A stretch of 56,684 bases of DNA from a virus: positions 1 through 56,684 of IMG/VR virus record IMGVR_UViG_3300026518_000013. One strand, written 5' to 3'. Both the position numbers and the translations under genes were made by a program. Below, one piece after another: positions 42,049 to 50,390 of the stretch. Positions within the stretch are counted from its first letter, which is position 1. Every line of letters begins with the position of its first letter. Under the pieces are notes generated by a model, which was not told where the DNA came from, made no database searches, and saw only the letters and a list, made by a program, of their open reading frames with translations.

Positions 42049-42603
42049 TTACTTGTTTATTAAACGCATCAATTCCTGCCGTGCTGCAAGGTCAGAACGA
42101 AAAACACCTTGCATAGATGAAGTAACCATTGTTGAATTTTGTTTTTGAACCCCACGCATTCGCATACACATATGTTGTGCTTCAATAATACAAGCTGCAC
42201 CTTTTGGTTGCAAAAACTGCATCAAAGCAGTTGTAACTTGGTCACCAATACGTTCCTGTATTTGAAGACGTCGAGAATAAATTTCAACCAATCGAGCAAG
42301 CTTGGAAATACCAATAACCCGTTTATTAGGAATATAAGCAACATGAGCTTTACCTACAAAAGGTAACATATGATGTTCACACATTGAATACAATTCAATG
42401 TCTTTCAAAAGAACAATTTGGTCATACCCATCTGCAGCAAAAGTAGTCAGAATATCTTCCGGTTTTTTATTATATCCTGAAAATATTTCATCAAACATTT
42501 TAACAACCCGATGTGGTGTTTTTAATAAACCTTCCCGGTCAGAATTTTCCCCAATAATTTGCAATAATTGTTTAATAACTACTTCTTTTTCTTCTTTTTT
42601 CAT
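42049..42603 (-). CDS. folE: GTP cyclohydrolase I, 184 aa
   Basis: Complete FolE: zinc and active-site block [22 protein letters not shown] (about 73-94), [20 protein letters not shown] and [25 protein letters not shown]. Makes dihydroneopterin triphosphate from GTP, the first step toward preQ0. The size is normal and all key residues are present. Confidence 0.94.
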   Translation of the reverse strand: MKKEEKEVVIKQLLQIIGENSDREGLLKTPHRVVKMFDEIFSGYNKKPEDILTTFAADGYDQIVLLKDIELYSMCEHHMLPFVGKAHVAYIPNKRVIGISKLARLVEIYSRRLQIQERIGDQVTTALMQFLQPKGAACIIEAQHMCMRMRGVQKQNSTMVTSSMQGVFRSDLAARQELMRLINK

Positions 42604-42609
42604 AACTAA

Positions 42610-43287
42610 TTAATTTTCATATTCAATTGGGTCTTTTAAACCATTTAATTCAAATGCTTCCAAACGCTCCACACAACTACCACACTTACCACAAGCAATA
42701 GCTTGGTCTTTATAGCAAGTCCGGGTGTATTCATAAGGAACTTGTAATGAATGTCCAATAGCTACCAAATCTGCTTTACTTTTTTGCAAAAAAGGAGCAC
42801 GTAACATAATTTTTTGGTCTGTAGAATACCAAATTGCTTGTTGTGCAGCATTAATAAATTCCGGACGACAATCTGGATAAATATGATGATCACCAGAATG
42901 TACCCCTATATAAATGTCATAAGCACCAATAGATTCCGCAATAGAAGCCATAATAGAAATAAAAAGCATATTACGCCCCGGAACTACTGTTTTTTTCATA
43001 ATTTCTGCTTCATAATGACCCTCCGGAATTTCCCCTCCTGAAAGTAATAAATCAGAAGAAACATGTTGAAAAATATTCTGCAAATCAATTTTATGTAATA
43101 CCAATTTATGATTTTGAGAGTAATATTTCACTAACTTAGTAATAGCAATTTGTTCATACTTATTTTGTTTGCTACCATAAAAAAAATTACATATATGTAA
43201 TTCAATTGATGGCACGTCGTTTAAAATACGTGCCATCAAAGTAGCGGAATCCAATCCACCGGATAAAGAAATAACAGCTTTTTTCAT
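42610..43287 (-). CDS. queC: preQ0 synthase (7-cyano-7-deazaguanine synthase), 225 aa
   Basis: ATP-pyrophosphatase loop SLSGGLDSATLMA (8-20), IKKTVVPGRNMLFISIMAS-type core, SGDHHIYPDCRPEF, and a C-terminal zinc site with Cys191, Cys199, Cys202 and Cys205. Standard QueC length, with no fused amidotransferase domain as in archaeosine-making phage variants. Converts carboxy-deazaguanine to preQ0. It forms the direct supplier for DpdA. Confidence 0.93.
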   Translation of the reverse strand: MKKAVISLSGGLDSATLMARILNDVPSIELHICNFFYGSKQNKYEQIAITKLVKYYSQNHKLVLHKIDLQNIFQHVSSDLLLSGGEIPEGHYEAEIMKKTVVPGRNMLFISIMASIAESIGAYDIYIGVHSGDHHIYPDCRPEFINAAQQAIWYSTDQKIMLRAPFLQKSKADLVAIGHSLQVPYEYTRTCYKDQAIACGKCGSCVERLEAFELNGLKDPIEYEN

Positions 43288-43289
43288 AA

Positions 43290-43802
43290 TTAAGCTTTTA
43301 CAAATTTACCATTTTCCAATTTTTTGACTTCAAATTTTTCCTTTGAAATCCGACCCGGTACTTGTACATTCACAGTTTTACGCATTGATTCCGGGTCACG
43401 TTCCGGAAAATTTTTCACCAACAAAGCATGAATCTCATCTTTGGAAATGCCTTCTTCATCAGCATCTTCAATTGCCTTAACAATAGTAGCAATAACTCCT
43501 ACTTTTTTAACCAATTTTTCCTTTTTAACCGATTTTTCTTTCTTAGCCGATTTTTGTGCAGTAGCAATCTTTTCCTTTTTAGCCGGTGTCTCTTCTACTT
43601 CAACTTTTTCAGCAATTTCATACCAACCTTTTTCAGTCAAATAAGCAATAGTTGCATCAGACAAATTATCTTCCGGAACAATCATTTCAGCAGCTTCCTG
43701 AATTTTAGCTTCCACTTCTTTTTGAGGTGCTTTAATATCAATTGCCGGTTCAATTCCTAATACCTGATTTAGCTCTTTAGCTACTTCTTGATACTTTTTC
43801 AT
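43290..43802 (-). CDS. Lys/Glu-rich protein inside the Que cluster, 170 aa
   Basis: N-terminal helical part, a central linker with repeated Lys-Lys-Glu-Lys blocks (about 75-100), and a C-terminal domain GVIATIVKAIEDADEEGISKDEIHALLVKNFPERDPESMRKTV that looks like a winged helix. Placed between queC and queE, it may bind DNA or link modification to replication. A 104-base AT-rich gap with a TGTATAAT lies upstream, so it may start its own transcript. Confidence 0.7.
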   Translation of the reverse strand: MKKYQEVAKELNQVLGIEPAIDIKAPQKEVEAKIQEAAEMIVPEDNLSDATIAYLTEKGWYEIAEKVEVEETPAKKEKIATAQKSAKKEKSVKKEKLVKKVGVIATIVKAIEDADEEGISKDEIHALLVKNFPERDPESMRKTVNVQVPGRISKEKFEVKKLENGKFVKA

Positions 43803-43906
43803 TTGTTTAAAATTTTAAAAAATTAATAAATACTTTTTTGATTAAATCGCTTAATCTTTGATATATTATACATAAAAAAATGATTTACGTTAACAAAAAA
43901 TTAACA

Positions 43907-44677
43907 TTATACCGATTTTTTATTATTCCACAAAACAACCTGTAATCGGTCTGTATACTTAAAACCAAAACGAATAGCTAATCTAACTACTTTCTCCCGA
44001 ACATTTCTTAATTCTTCCCGCGTAGCACCCTCAGGCATTAACCAAACATTTTTTCTCGAAATTATTCCAGTTTCAATGTATCGAACCTGAATACCCATAA
44101 CATCATCCAAATTACGTACAACAAACTTAAAAATAGAATTTGATAAATCATTCATATGAGACAAAACATCCTCCTTACAAATAGAAAGAAATGAATTACC
44201 AGAATTGATTAACTTTGGACTATTATTCCAAGCATCCACTAATAATTCTAACTCTTTTTCAGGCATCAATACAGCTTCATTTTCAACTTCAATAAAAGGT
44301 AAAAATAAAAGTTTTGCTTCTAACACACGTAAAAATTTAATTAAATTTTTTTGTTGTAACAAAGGACTACCACCAGTAATAACAAAATGAACACCATCTC
44401 GAAATAATTCAAAAATTTTAGTTTTTGACATTATATCAACTAATTCATCAACCCCAATAAAAAATCCATTTTTCCATATATCCTTTGTATCACACCAAGT
44501 ACAATTCAAAGTACAACCAGCCAATCTTAAAAAAACAGCCGGATAACCGGCATACGGTCCTTCACCCTGAATTGTATCATAGAATAACTCTGAAACATTC
44601 AATTTTGGACCAACTATTTTTTGATTACGAGCAATTATACGCTCATACTCATTGGCATTAAAAACAACCTTACTCAT
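43907..44677 (-). CDS. queE: 7-carboxy-7-deazaguanine synthase, radical SAM, 256 aa
   Basis: VSELFYDTIQGEGPYAGYPAVFLRLAGCTLNCTWCDT carries the QueE signature with Fe-S cysteines Cys55, Cys59 and Cys62, and HFVITGGSPLLQQKNL is the SAM-binding GGxP strand. Makes the deazapurine ring. Overlaps queD by four bases. Confidence 0.92.
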   Translation of the reverse strand: MSKVVFNANEYERIIARNQKIVGPKLNVSELFYDTIQGEGPYAGYPAVFLRLAGCTLNCTWCDTKDIWKNGFFIGVDELVDIMSKTKIFELFRDGVHFVITGGSPLLQQKNLIKFLRVLEAKLLFLPFIEVENEAVLMPEKELELLVDAWNNSPKLINSGNSFLSICKEDVLSHMNDLSNSIFKFVVRNLDDVMGIQVRYIETGIISRKNVWLMPEGATREELRNVREKVVRLAIRFGFKYTDRLQVVLWNNKKSV

Positions 44678-45036
44678 AATTCAAAGTATTTTGCACTGGT
44701 TTTAGGTGTTTCCTTGACTTCAATAGAATAAAGTTCCGGATACTTATCACGCCAAACATCAAAAATAAATTTCGCAATATTCTCAGCACTGGGATTCATA
44801 CCTATCGGTAAACGCTCATTTAAGTACCTATGGTCAAACAGGTCATCCAACCATTGTTTAAATTCAGACAAATCTCTATAATCTCGAATAAATCCAGCTT
44901 CATTCAAATTTTCACCACGTAATGTAATTGTAACATGATAATCATGTCCATGTAAACGCGTACAAGGATGAGTACTCGGCAAATGTTCTAACGAATGGGC
45001 AGCCGAAAACATAAATTGCTTTGAAATTTCATACAT
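44674..45036 (-). CDS. queD: 6-carboxytetrahydropterin synthase, 120 aa
   Basis: Short QueD: zinc ligands His14, His29 and His31 in AAHSL and LHGHDYH, catalytic Cys25 in HPCTRLHG, and FDHRYLNE. Second step after FolE. Its end overlaps queE. A full FolE-QueD-QueE-QueC route is thus present in the window. Confidence 0.92.
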   Translation of the reverse strand: MYEISKQFMFSAAHSLEHLPSTHPCTRLHGHDYHVTITLRGENLNEAGFIRDYRDLSEFKQWLDDLFDHRYLNERLPIGMNPSAENIAKFIFDVWRDKYPELYSIEVKETPKTSAKYFEL

Positions 45037-45052
45037 ATCAATAAATTTTAAG

Positions 45053-45262
45053 TTAACTATTTCTTTTTAAAATCTTTATATCTTTATACATATAATAAAC
45101 TATGTAAAAACAACCAAATGTAATAACAAACAAAAGGGTGACGGCAAAAATCGGAGGCTTGTTAGAAACAGCCAAACGGTAAGTCATGAAAGCAAAGCCG
45201 CCACCCAAAATTGTAAGAATACACAAAAATAACCAATCAAAGAAAACAATAAAATTTTTCAT
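45053..45262 (-). CDS. Two-segment membrane protein, 69 aa
   Basis: Hydrophobic helices IVFFDWLFLCILTILGGGFAFM (about 4-25) and IFAVTLLFVITFGCFYIVYYM (about 38-58), with a lysine-rich end. No family recognised. Overlaps the start-side neighbour by four bases. Confidence 0.7.
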   Translation of the reverse strand: MKNFIVFFDWLFLCILTILGGGFAFMTYRLAVSNKPPIFAVTLLFVITFGCFYIVYYMYKDIKILKRNS

Positions 45263-45453
45263 TTCACCAATTCTTTTAATTCCCTTTCTAAAGTTGTTAC
45301 TTTTCTACGCAAATTACTAATAAGTTGGTCTTTTTCAATATCCAAGTTATTCTTTTCTGCGTATTTAAGATTGGCTTTCAAAACAGCCATTGTACTTTCC
45401 CAAAGTTTATACAACTTAACTATTTTATTAATTTTTTTGATAACTTCCTTCAT
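45259..45453 (-). CDS. Small coiled-coil protein, 64 aa
   Basis: Entirely helical and charged (IKKINKIVKLYKLWESTMAVLKANLKYAEKN, LISNLRRKVTTLERELKELV). It is coupled to the membrane protein that follows. A TGTATAAT lies 20 bases before the start. Function unknown. Confidence 0.65.
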   Translation of the reverse strand: MKEVIKKINKIVKLYKLWESTMAVLKANLKYAEKNNLDIEKDQLISNLRRKVTTLERELKELVK

Positions 45454-45498
45454 AACACAAATATTTTCTAATTATTATACAAATTAATTTAACTTCCT

Positions 45499-47079
45499 TC
45501 AAAAATAACTGGTAATAACTGGGCGTCCACGTTTTAAATCTTGTAAAACATATACCATTTTATGAGTTAAACCCCCCTCCCTAACCAATAATTCATTTAT
45601 ACGCAAAACACCTAATTTCTTTTCCCGGCCACTTTTATCCTGACTCATTCCATACATTGCTGTTACATGGGCGTATTTACGTTTATCCTCCGAATAATTA
45701 CTTAAACTTATAGTGTCAGAATCATATGCTTTCGCGTCTGTTTGAGTCGCTGTGATTAATAAACAATTATATTTTTGTGACAATCCACGTAATTGTTTCC
45801 ATATTTCATTCTGAGACTGTCTAAAATCCCGATATTTATTACACACCAACAAATCAGCATAATCAATTATAATAATATCCGGTACATAATTATTTTCTAA
45901 TTTCCATTGCTTTATTTGTTGGTCTATCAAAGAAACTGTTAATGTTCCATTAGAGTAAGTTAATAACTTAAATTGATGCTTATTTTTAATAAAAAATTTA
46001 CGATACTTTATTTTTGCTTGTTTTAATGTTAATGGATTACCCAAATCAATTGGTTTTAATAACACTGTTCCCCAATTACTACTTTTAAATTGCTTACAAT
46101 TATAACAAGCCTTGTATTCTGGTTGTTCTTTTATTGCCTCTATCAAATCCTCATATGTTACTTTTACCCGTAAATCTTGTGGCATGTAATTAGCATCTAA
46201 AAATAATCCAAAATTACATTCTCTTTCTGAACGATTACATTGGTCCAGTTGATTATATATACAATCCTTTACAGGAGTATATTGTTTACCTACAAATTCA
46301 GACATCGAACTTTTTCTTGCTAAATAAGTAGCAATACGGATTAATTGTTGATTTTGACTCATATCTCCGGCCTGTATAAATAATACCTTACGATGTTGAT
46401 GCAAAGCAAGCATCCCCAAATGCAATAACATAAAAGTCTTTCCCCGCTTTTCTGGTGCCATTAATCCAACAAAAGCACCTCGAACCATTTGATTATTCCA
46501 TAATTCTCCCAATGCCCCAGATGACTTAATTAAATTTTGTCGATCAGTTGTAAATGCTTCCACTAAATTTTTAATTGAATTAGAATTACTTAAATCTAAT
46601 TCTTGTACCAAATCATCATCTTTTTGGACCTGTGACAAATACTCTAATATAGACTTATCTGCTTGTTGTATATCATTTTTTTCGAGATACTCCTGTAATT
46701 TCTCCTGTAATAACTCTAATTTACGCCTTTGAATAAATTGATCTGTGACCTGTTCCAAGTAATCCCGGGAAATTAATAAACCTTCAATAAATTTTTGTAA
46801 GTCCTCAAAAATATCTTGTTCAATTTCAGAGGCTATAACTTCCGGAATAGCATCTAACTTTACCTGTTGGTAATACCAAACTTGAAAATCATTACCAAAT
46901 ACTTGCCCAGTTTGTAAATAGTGTTTTCTAACAACACTAAATAAAAAACGAGCGGTATCAACTTGAAAAAAATCCTTTTGAAGAATATCAATATATTTTT
47001 TTATGTACTCTAAACTCCCTACCAGTCCCAAAATAACATATTTTTCAATTGAAACCGGTTCATCATTTTGCTTCTTCAT
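45499..47079 (-). CDS. DnaB-like replicative helicase, 526 aa
   Basis: N-terminal helical domain (1-170), then RecA-type ATPase: GLMAPEKRGKTFMLLHLGML (P-loop about 207-215), Walker B DIIIIDYADLLV and ITATQTDAKA. Unusual insertion of about 100 residues after the P-loop domain strand contains Cys clusters (DCIYNQLDQCNRSERECNF and YKACYNCKQF), likely binding zinc. Unwinds the fork. Overlaps the loader gene by 17 bases. Confidence 0.87.
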   Translation of the reverse strand: MKKQNDEPVSIEKYVILGLVGSLEYIKKYIDILQKDFFQVDTARFLFSVVRKHYLQTGQVFGNDFQVWYYQQVKLDAIPEVIASEIEQDIFEDLQKFIEGLLISRDYLEQVTDQFIQRRKLELLQEKLQEYLEKNDIQQADKSILEYLSQVQKDDDLVQELDLSNSNSIKNLVEAFTTDRQNLIKSSGALGELWNNQMVRGAFVGLMAPEKRGKTFMLLHLGMLALHQHRKVLFIQAGDMSQNQQLIRIATYLARKSSMSEFVGKQYTPVKDCIYNQLDQCNRSERECNFGLFLDANYMPQDLRVKVTYEDLIEAIKEQPEYKACYNCKQFKSSNWGTVLLKPIDLGNPLTLKQAKIKYRKFFIKNKHQFKLLTYSNGTLTVSLIDQQIKQWKLENNYVPDIIIIDYADLLVCNKYRDFRQSQNEIWKQLRGLSQKYNCLLITATQTDAKAYDSDTISLSNYSEDKRKYAHVTAMYGMSQDKSGREKKLGVLRINELLVREGGLTHKMVYVLQDLKRGRPVITSYF

Positions 47080-47704
47080 AATGCCTCAAATCTTCATTTT
47101 CTAAACTAACCAATAAACAAGTCTCTTTTATACGACTGGTAATACGCCGGTCATTCAAATGTTTTACCAAATCCGGTAAAGTATAATTACTGGTAATGAT
47201 GATTGGTTTCATATTTTCATATCTATTATTAATTATCAAATATAAAACTTGATATACCCATTGACTAACTTTCTCCACACCCAAATCATCCAAAACCAAT
47301 AAATTCAATTGAGAATACTTTTCAATCAATTGTTTTTCACTTAACTCCTGACCATCTTCAAAACTGGAACGTATATCTAAAAATAAATCAGGGACAGATA
47401 TAAAAGCCCAAGTTAAATTTAACCCAGTGTCAACATAAGCATTTTTAAGCGTTGTAAGCAATATTTTGGCCGCTAATATAGTTTTACCTGACCCAACAGG
47501 TCCAAATAAAAAGTAACCCTGTTTCCTCGCGTCATACATAGTGTTTTCGTATTGACCAATAATAGACTTAATGCGTGGGGTTAATTTATCCAATAATTTT
47601 GGATAAATTAACTTTTCCCACTTATTGCTACGATTACAAAATTCACAATATTGCCGGAAATACTCTCGACCACATACCTGACATATTTTTGATTTTACCA
47701 TCAT
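47063..47704 (-). CDS. DnaC-like helicase loader with N-terminal zinc finger, 213 aa
   Basis: N-terminal CQVCGREYFRQYCEFC (about 8-23) is a four-Cys zinc finger. AAA+ core follows: YFLFGPVGSGKTILAAKIL, LLVLDDLGVEK, IIITSNYT and the arginine-finger region RITSRIKE. Brings the DnaB-like helicase to the initiator-bound origin. Gene order initiator-loader-helicase supports this. Confidence 0.88.
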   Translation of the reverse strand: MMVKSKICQVCGREYFRQYCEFCNRSNKWEKLIYPKLLDKLTPRIKSIIGQYENTMYDARKQGYFLFGPVGSGKTILAAKILLTTLKNAYVDTGLNLTWAFISVPDLFLDIRSSFEDGQELSEKQLIEKYSQLNLLVLDDLGVEKVSQWVYQVLYLIINNRYENMKPIIITSNYTLPDLVKHLNDRRITSRIKETCLLVSLENEDLRHYEEAK

Positions 47705-47710
47705 ATTTTT

Positions 47711-48529
47711 TTATTTTTGAATTTTTGTTGTAATTACTTTGGCTCCATTCATTATACCCTCAATTTCATTATCATCCAAATTATCCCAACCGGAAGAGTA
47801 ATCATTTAACCAACCATAATTATTTAACCAAGTGGTCGGATGTGGTATATATTTTTCATTTTGCCATTGTTTAGTTTTTTTCTGTCGTTCTAATGCATTT
47901 CTAATTTGGTCAAATGTTGGTTTATCTTTTTTATTACATAATTTTTCCCAACTTTTAAGTGCTTTACCTTTATTAATTTTTCTTGGATATATTTCCCAAA
48001 ATTTATCAAATATTTTATTTGTTATTTTTGGTAATTGACGTTTAAGTTTTTGGGAATTTTTGTTATTTTGACCAATAAAAAATTTATTATTATTATTTTT
48101 ATTATTATTATAATAGGTCAGTTCCGCGATTCCCACGGGACCAGTTCCGTGATTTTCACGGGTCTTGACCTTTGAATTTCGCGGAACTGACGGTTCCCGT
48201 AATATCGATAAGGTTTCTAAAATTTTATCTTCATTAATTTTGTAATAATTTTTTGCTGGTACACCTTGTTTTTTAATAAGAAGAAATCCACTTTTTTGTA
48301 AATTATTAATTAGTAACCGGAGTTTATATTCACCAATATCTAATTGTTGTTGTAGTTCCTGCTGTAAATTAAAAAAATAACCATCGTCGGTTAACATATT
48401 TTTTTTCTTAAAATATTCCTGCTTACTTATTAGGTCGGCTAATAAAATTGTTTCCATTAGCCCAATTTTTTTGGCTAACTTTTTATTTACTGTCCAATAA
48501 GCATCGGACGATAAAATATGGTATAACAT
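47711..48529 (-). CDS. Replication initiator / replisome organizer, 272 aa
   Basis: N-terminal winged-helix half (1-105: MLYHILSSDAYWTVNKKLAKKIG, LDIGEYKLRLLINNLQKSGFLLIKKQG), a linker with an Asn run (about 138-150), and a C-terminal FDKFWEIYPRKINKGKALKSWEKL...HPTTWLNNYGW block found in phage replication proteins. As in lambda O, the linker DNA contains repeated, GC-rich sites followed by an AT-only tract, so the gene probably holds the origin. Precedes the loader gene by six bases. Confidence 0.85.
   Translation of the reverse strand: MLYHILSSDAYWTVNKKLAKKIGLMETILLADLISKQEYFKKKNMLTDDGYFFNLQQELQQQLDIGEYKLRLLINNLQKSGFLLIKKQGVPAKNYYKINEDKILETLSILREPSVPRNSKVKTRENHGTGPVGIAELTYYNNNKNNNNKFFIGQNNKNSQKLKRQLPKITNKIFDKFWEIYPRKINKGKALKSWEKLCNKKDKPTFDQIRNALERQKKTKQWQNEKYIPHPTTWLNNYGWLNDYSSGWDNLDDNEIEGIMNGAKVITTKIQK
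48080..48200. other. Candidate replication origin: iterons plus AT-rich tract
   Basis: Two adjacent 23-base direct repeats (48117-48139, 48140-48162) share CAGTTCCGYGATT and end ACGGG, agreeing at 18 of 23 positions. A third, inverted, CAGTTCCGCGA lies at 48189-48179. Beside them 48083-48115 is pure A/T (ATTATT repeats). In transcript direction the order is sites then AT tract, the same as in lambda oriL inside gene O. Confidence 0.72.
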
Positions 48530-48595
48530 ATGTTTAAAAATTTGATTTTAACTCATAATATATATTACCGTTAATTTTTCTTTCCTTATTTAACA

Positions 48596-49516
48596 TTATA
48601 TAACTAATTGACCGGCATATTGATTTAAAATTTCATTAACTATTTTTTGAGCCTGTAAATTGGTTAATTCGCCGGGGTCTTTTGCCGGTACCCTATATCT
48701 AAAAGCATTAACACCGGCAAATTTTAATTTAGCAATCAATTGTTGTGCTTTTGCTTCCGCTTGTGGTTCATTGTCATACATAACCACAATAGTATCAAAA
48801 TACTTAACCATTTGCCTAACTTGTTCCCGGGTAAACTCAATACCAAAAGTAGCAAATGATAAAGGACCAATTTTCCAAACGTCAGTTACCCCTTCAACAC
48901 AAATTCCAAAACGCAACCAATGACTTTGTTTGCCATATAAAATATGTTTATGATGAATTTTTTCATAATTTTCCGGACATACTAAATAACGATAACTGGT
49001 TTTACCTGTAAAATCACGGGCAACAAACGACACATTTTCTCCTTCCCATTCAATTGGAATTATTAACCGGTTTGCATAATTATGTGTACCTAACATAGAA
49101 ACTGGTCCGGAAGCTTTAACCCCCCAAAATTGTTTAATATAGATAGGATCAAATCCTCTATTATGCAAATATTTTCTATGTGTTTTTAAAAAATAAGGAA
49201 ATAAATTTGATGGGAATTTAAAATCATTTTTAGTTATCTTTTTTTGAATTACCTTATTTTTGCCACCATATTCATTAATAATATCCCTTGCTTCTAAATA
49301 AGGAATATTCAAAAGAGCGGAAATAGTTTTGATAACCGGATGAAAACCACAGCGCCAACAATAAAAATAATTGTGACGCAAATTATACCCTAAATGATAA
49401 CCCGGATTTCCAGTACAAAAGGGACATTCCACATTAACCCATCCAGGCCTACAATGTTTATGTCCCTCCGTTTTGTAATCCAGGTTATAATCCTGATATA
49501 AATCAATTATTTTCAT
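48596..49516 (-). CDS. DNA primase (CHC2 zinc finger + TOPRIM), 306 aa
   Basis: N-terminal zinc-binding HCRPGWVNVECPFCTG...YFYCWRCGFHP (about 20-60), then the RNA polymerase basic part and TOPRIM motifs ICVEGVTDVWKIG (Glu) and VVMYDNEPQA (Asp-x-Glu). C-terminal helicase domain absent, so it is a stand-alone primase working with the DnaB-like helicase. Overlaps the sigma-like gene by 14 bases. Confidence 0.88.
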   Translation of the reverse strand: MKIIDLYQDYNLDYKTEGHKHCRPGWVNVECPFCTGNPGYHLGYNLRHNYFYCWRCGFHPVIKTISALLNIPYLEARDIINEYGGKNKVIQKKITKNDFKFPSNLFPYFLKTHRKYLHNRGFDPIYIKQFWGVKASGPVSMLGTHNYANRLIIPIEWEGENVSFVARDFTGKTSYRYLVCPENYEKIHHKHILYGKQSHWLRFGICVEGVTDVWKIGPLSFATFGIEFTREQVRQMVKYFDTIVVMYDNEPQAEAKAQQLIAKLKFAGVNAFRYRVPAKDPGELTNLQAQKIVNEILNQYAGQLVI

Positions 49517-50009
49517 ATAATACCTGTTTCATGTCTCGAAATGCACTGTAAATTCGTGGCCAAGTCCAACCTTTTTCTCTCAATTCTTTTTTTAATTGTC
49601 CCCGAATATATTTTGGAGGTTTTCCAATATATTGATGAGGATTAGTGATAATCATATTAGCTATGATTTTTGCATCTTTTGAAAATTGGTCTTCCAATTC
49701 CCAATAATACCCAACTTTCGTGCTTTGATTGACCTGATTTAATTCTACTTGAACCGGCATTTTTTCCTGATGTGCAAAATTAATAAGGGCACTTTTTATG
49801 CGAATATAAGCCCAAGTTGAAAATTTGGTTTTAGATTCCGGTTCATACGTATTTATTGCTTCGGCGTAGGCTAACATTGCTTCGGCGTATAATTCGTCAT
49901 ATTCAATTCCAGTGGTAGAATTAAATGACCAAGCAAGTTGTCGGGCAATACCTAAATCTTTTAATTGAACTTTTGATTTTGATTGAGGAAATTTTGTACG
50001 TTTCATCAT
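49503..50009 (-). CDS. Sigma-70 region 2-like protein, 168 aa
   Basis: Residues about 20-85 (IARQLAWSFN...IEYDELYAEAMLAYAEAINTYEPESKTKFSTWAYIRIKSALINFAHQ) match region 2 of sigma-70: YDELYAEA for core binding and FSTWAYIRI for -10 recognition and melting. The C-terminal part (KYIRGQLKKELREKGWTWPRIYSAFRDM) is helix-turn-helix-like and could take the place of region 4. Probably redirects host RNA polymerase to later phage promoters. Confidence 0.78.
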   Translation of the reverse strand: MMKRTKFPQSKSKVQLKDLGIARQLAWSFNSTTGIEYDELYAEAMLAYAEAINTYEPESKTKFSTWAYIRIKSALINFAHQEKMPVQVELNQVNQSTKVGYYWELEDQFSKDAKIIANMIITNPHQYIGKPPKYIRGQLKKELREKGWTWPRIYSAFRDMKQVLYENN

Positions 50010-50010
50010 T

Positions 50011-50229
50011 TTAATACTTTATTTCAAAAACATCTAAAATCTCATACCCTTGTTCTACAAGGGTATCTTTCCCCTCCAATGAATTGAAGAGGAATAATTC
50101 AGCCCCTTCCCAGGAATCTGGATGATGGGCTATAATGGCAAACTTCTCAGAATGCCCCACTATTTCATCCCCAAAGGGGGTAAGTGGGGTTTCTTTTTCA
50201 AAAATGTCATTATAATTTATTTTTTTCAT
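50011..50229 (-). CDS. Small acidic protein, 72 aa
   Basis: Unknown family: YNDIFEKETPLTPFGDEIVGHSEKFAIIAHHPDSW, then GAELFLFNSLEGKDTLVEQGYEILDVFEI. Its 3' part contains a perfect 10-bp hairpin (50044-50066). The gene starts near the end of the 42-aa gene and stops one base before the sigma-like gene. Confidence 0.65.
   Translation of the reverse strand: MKKINYNDIFEKETPLTPFGDEIVGHSEKFAIIAHHPDSWEGAELFLFNSLEGKDTLVEQGYEILDVFEIKY
50044..50066 (-). repeat. Perfect inverted repeat inside a coding region
   Basis: ATACCCTTGT-TCT-ACAAGGGTAT: 10-bp stem, 3-base loop. It lies near the 3' end of the 72-aa gene, about 35 bases before the sigma-like gene starts, with no T run after it. It may control mRNA stability or translation of the next gene. 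Confidence 0.6.
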
Positions 50230-50249
50230 GATTTTTTTGTTTTTGATTA

Positions 50250-50378
50250 TTAAAATTTTATTTGCGAAGGTTTACAATCAAAATAAATAACAATTCCTGG
50301 GAAATTTAAACTTTTAGAATAATAACCCACTTGAATAACATGTGGAAGCTTACGAATTGGTGATTTTTGCGTTTTCAT
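50250..50378 (-). CDS. Very small protein, 42 aa
   Basis: ATG at 50378-50376, TAA at 50252-50250. It begins MKTQKSPIRKLPHVIQVGYY and ends GIVIYFDCKPSQIKF. The start has the same AAAAAGYCATGAAA context as other early genes here, which is the main support. It fills the space between the 76-aa and 72-aa genes. Function unknown. Confidence 0.55.
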   Translation of the reverse strand: MKTQKSPIRKLPHVIQVGYYSKSLNFPGIVIYFDCKPSQIKF

Positions 50379-50390
50379 GGCTTTTTGTTT

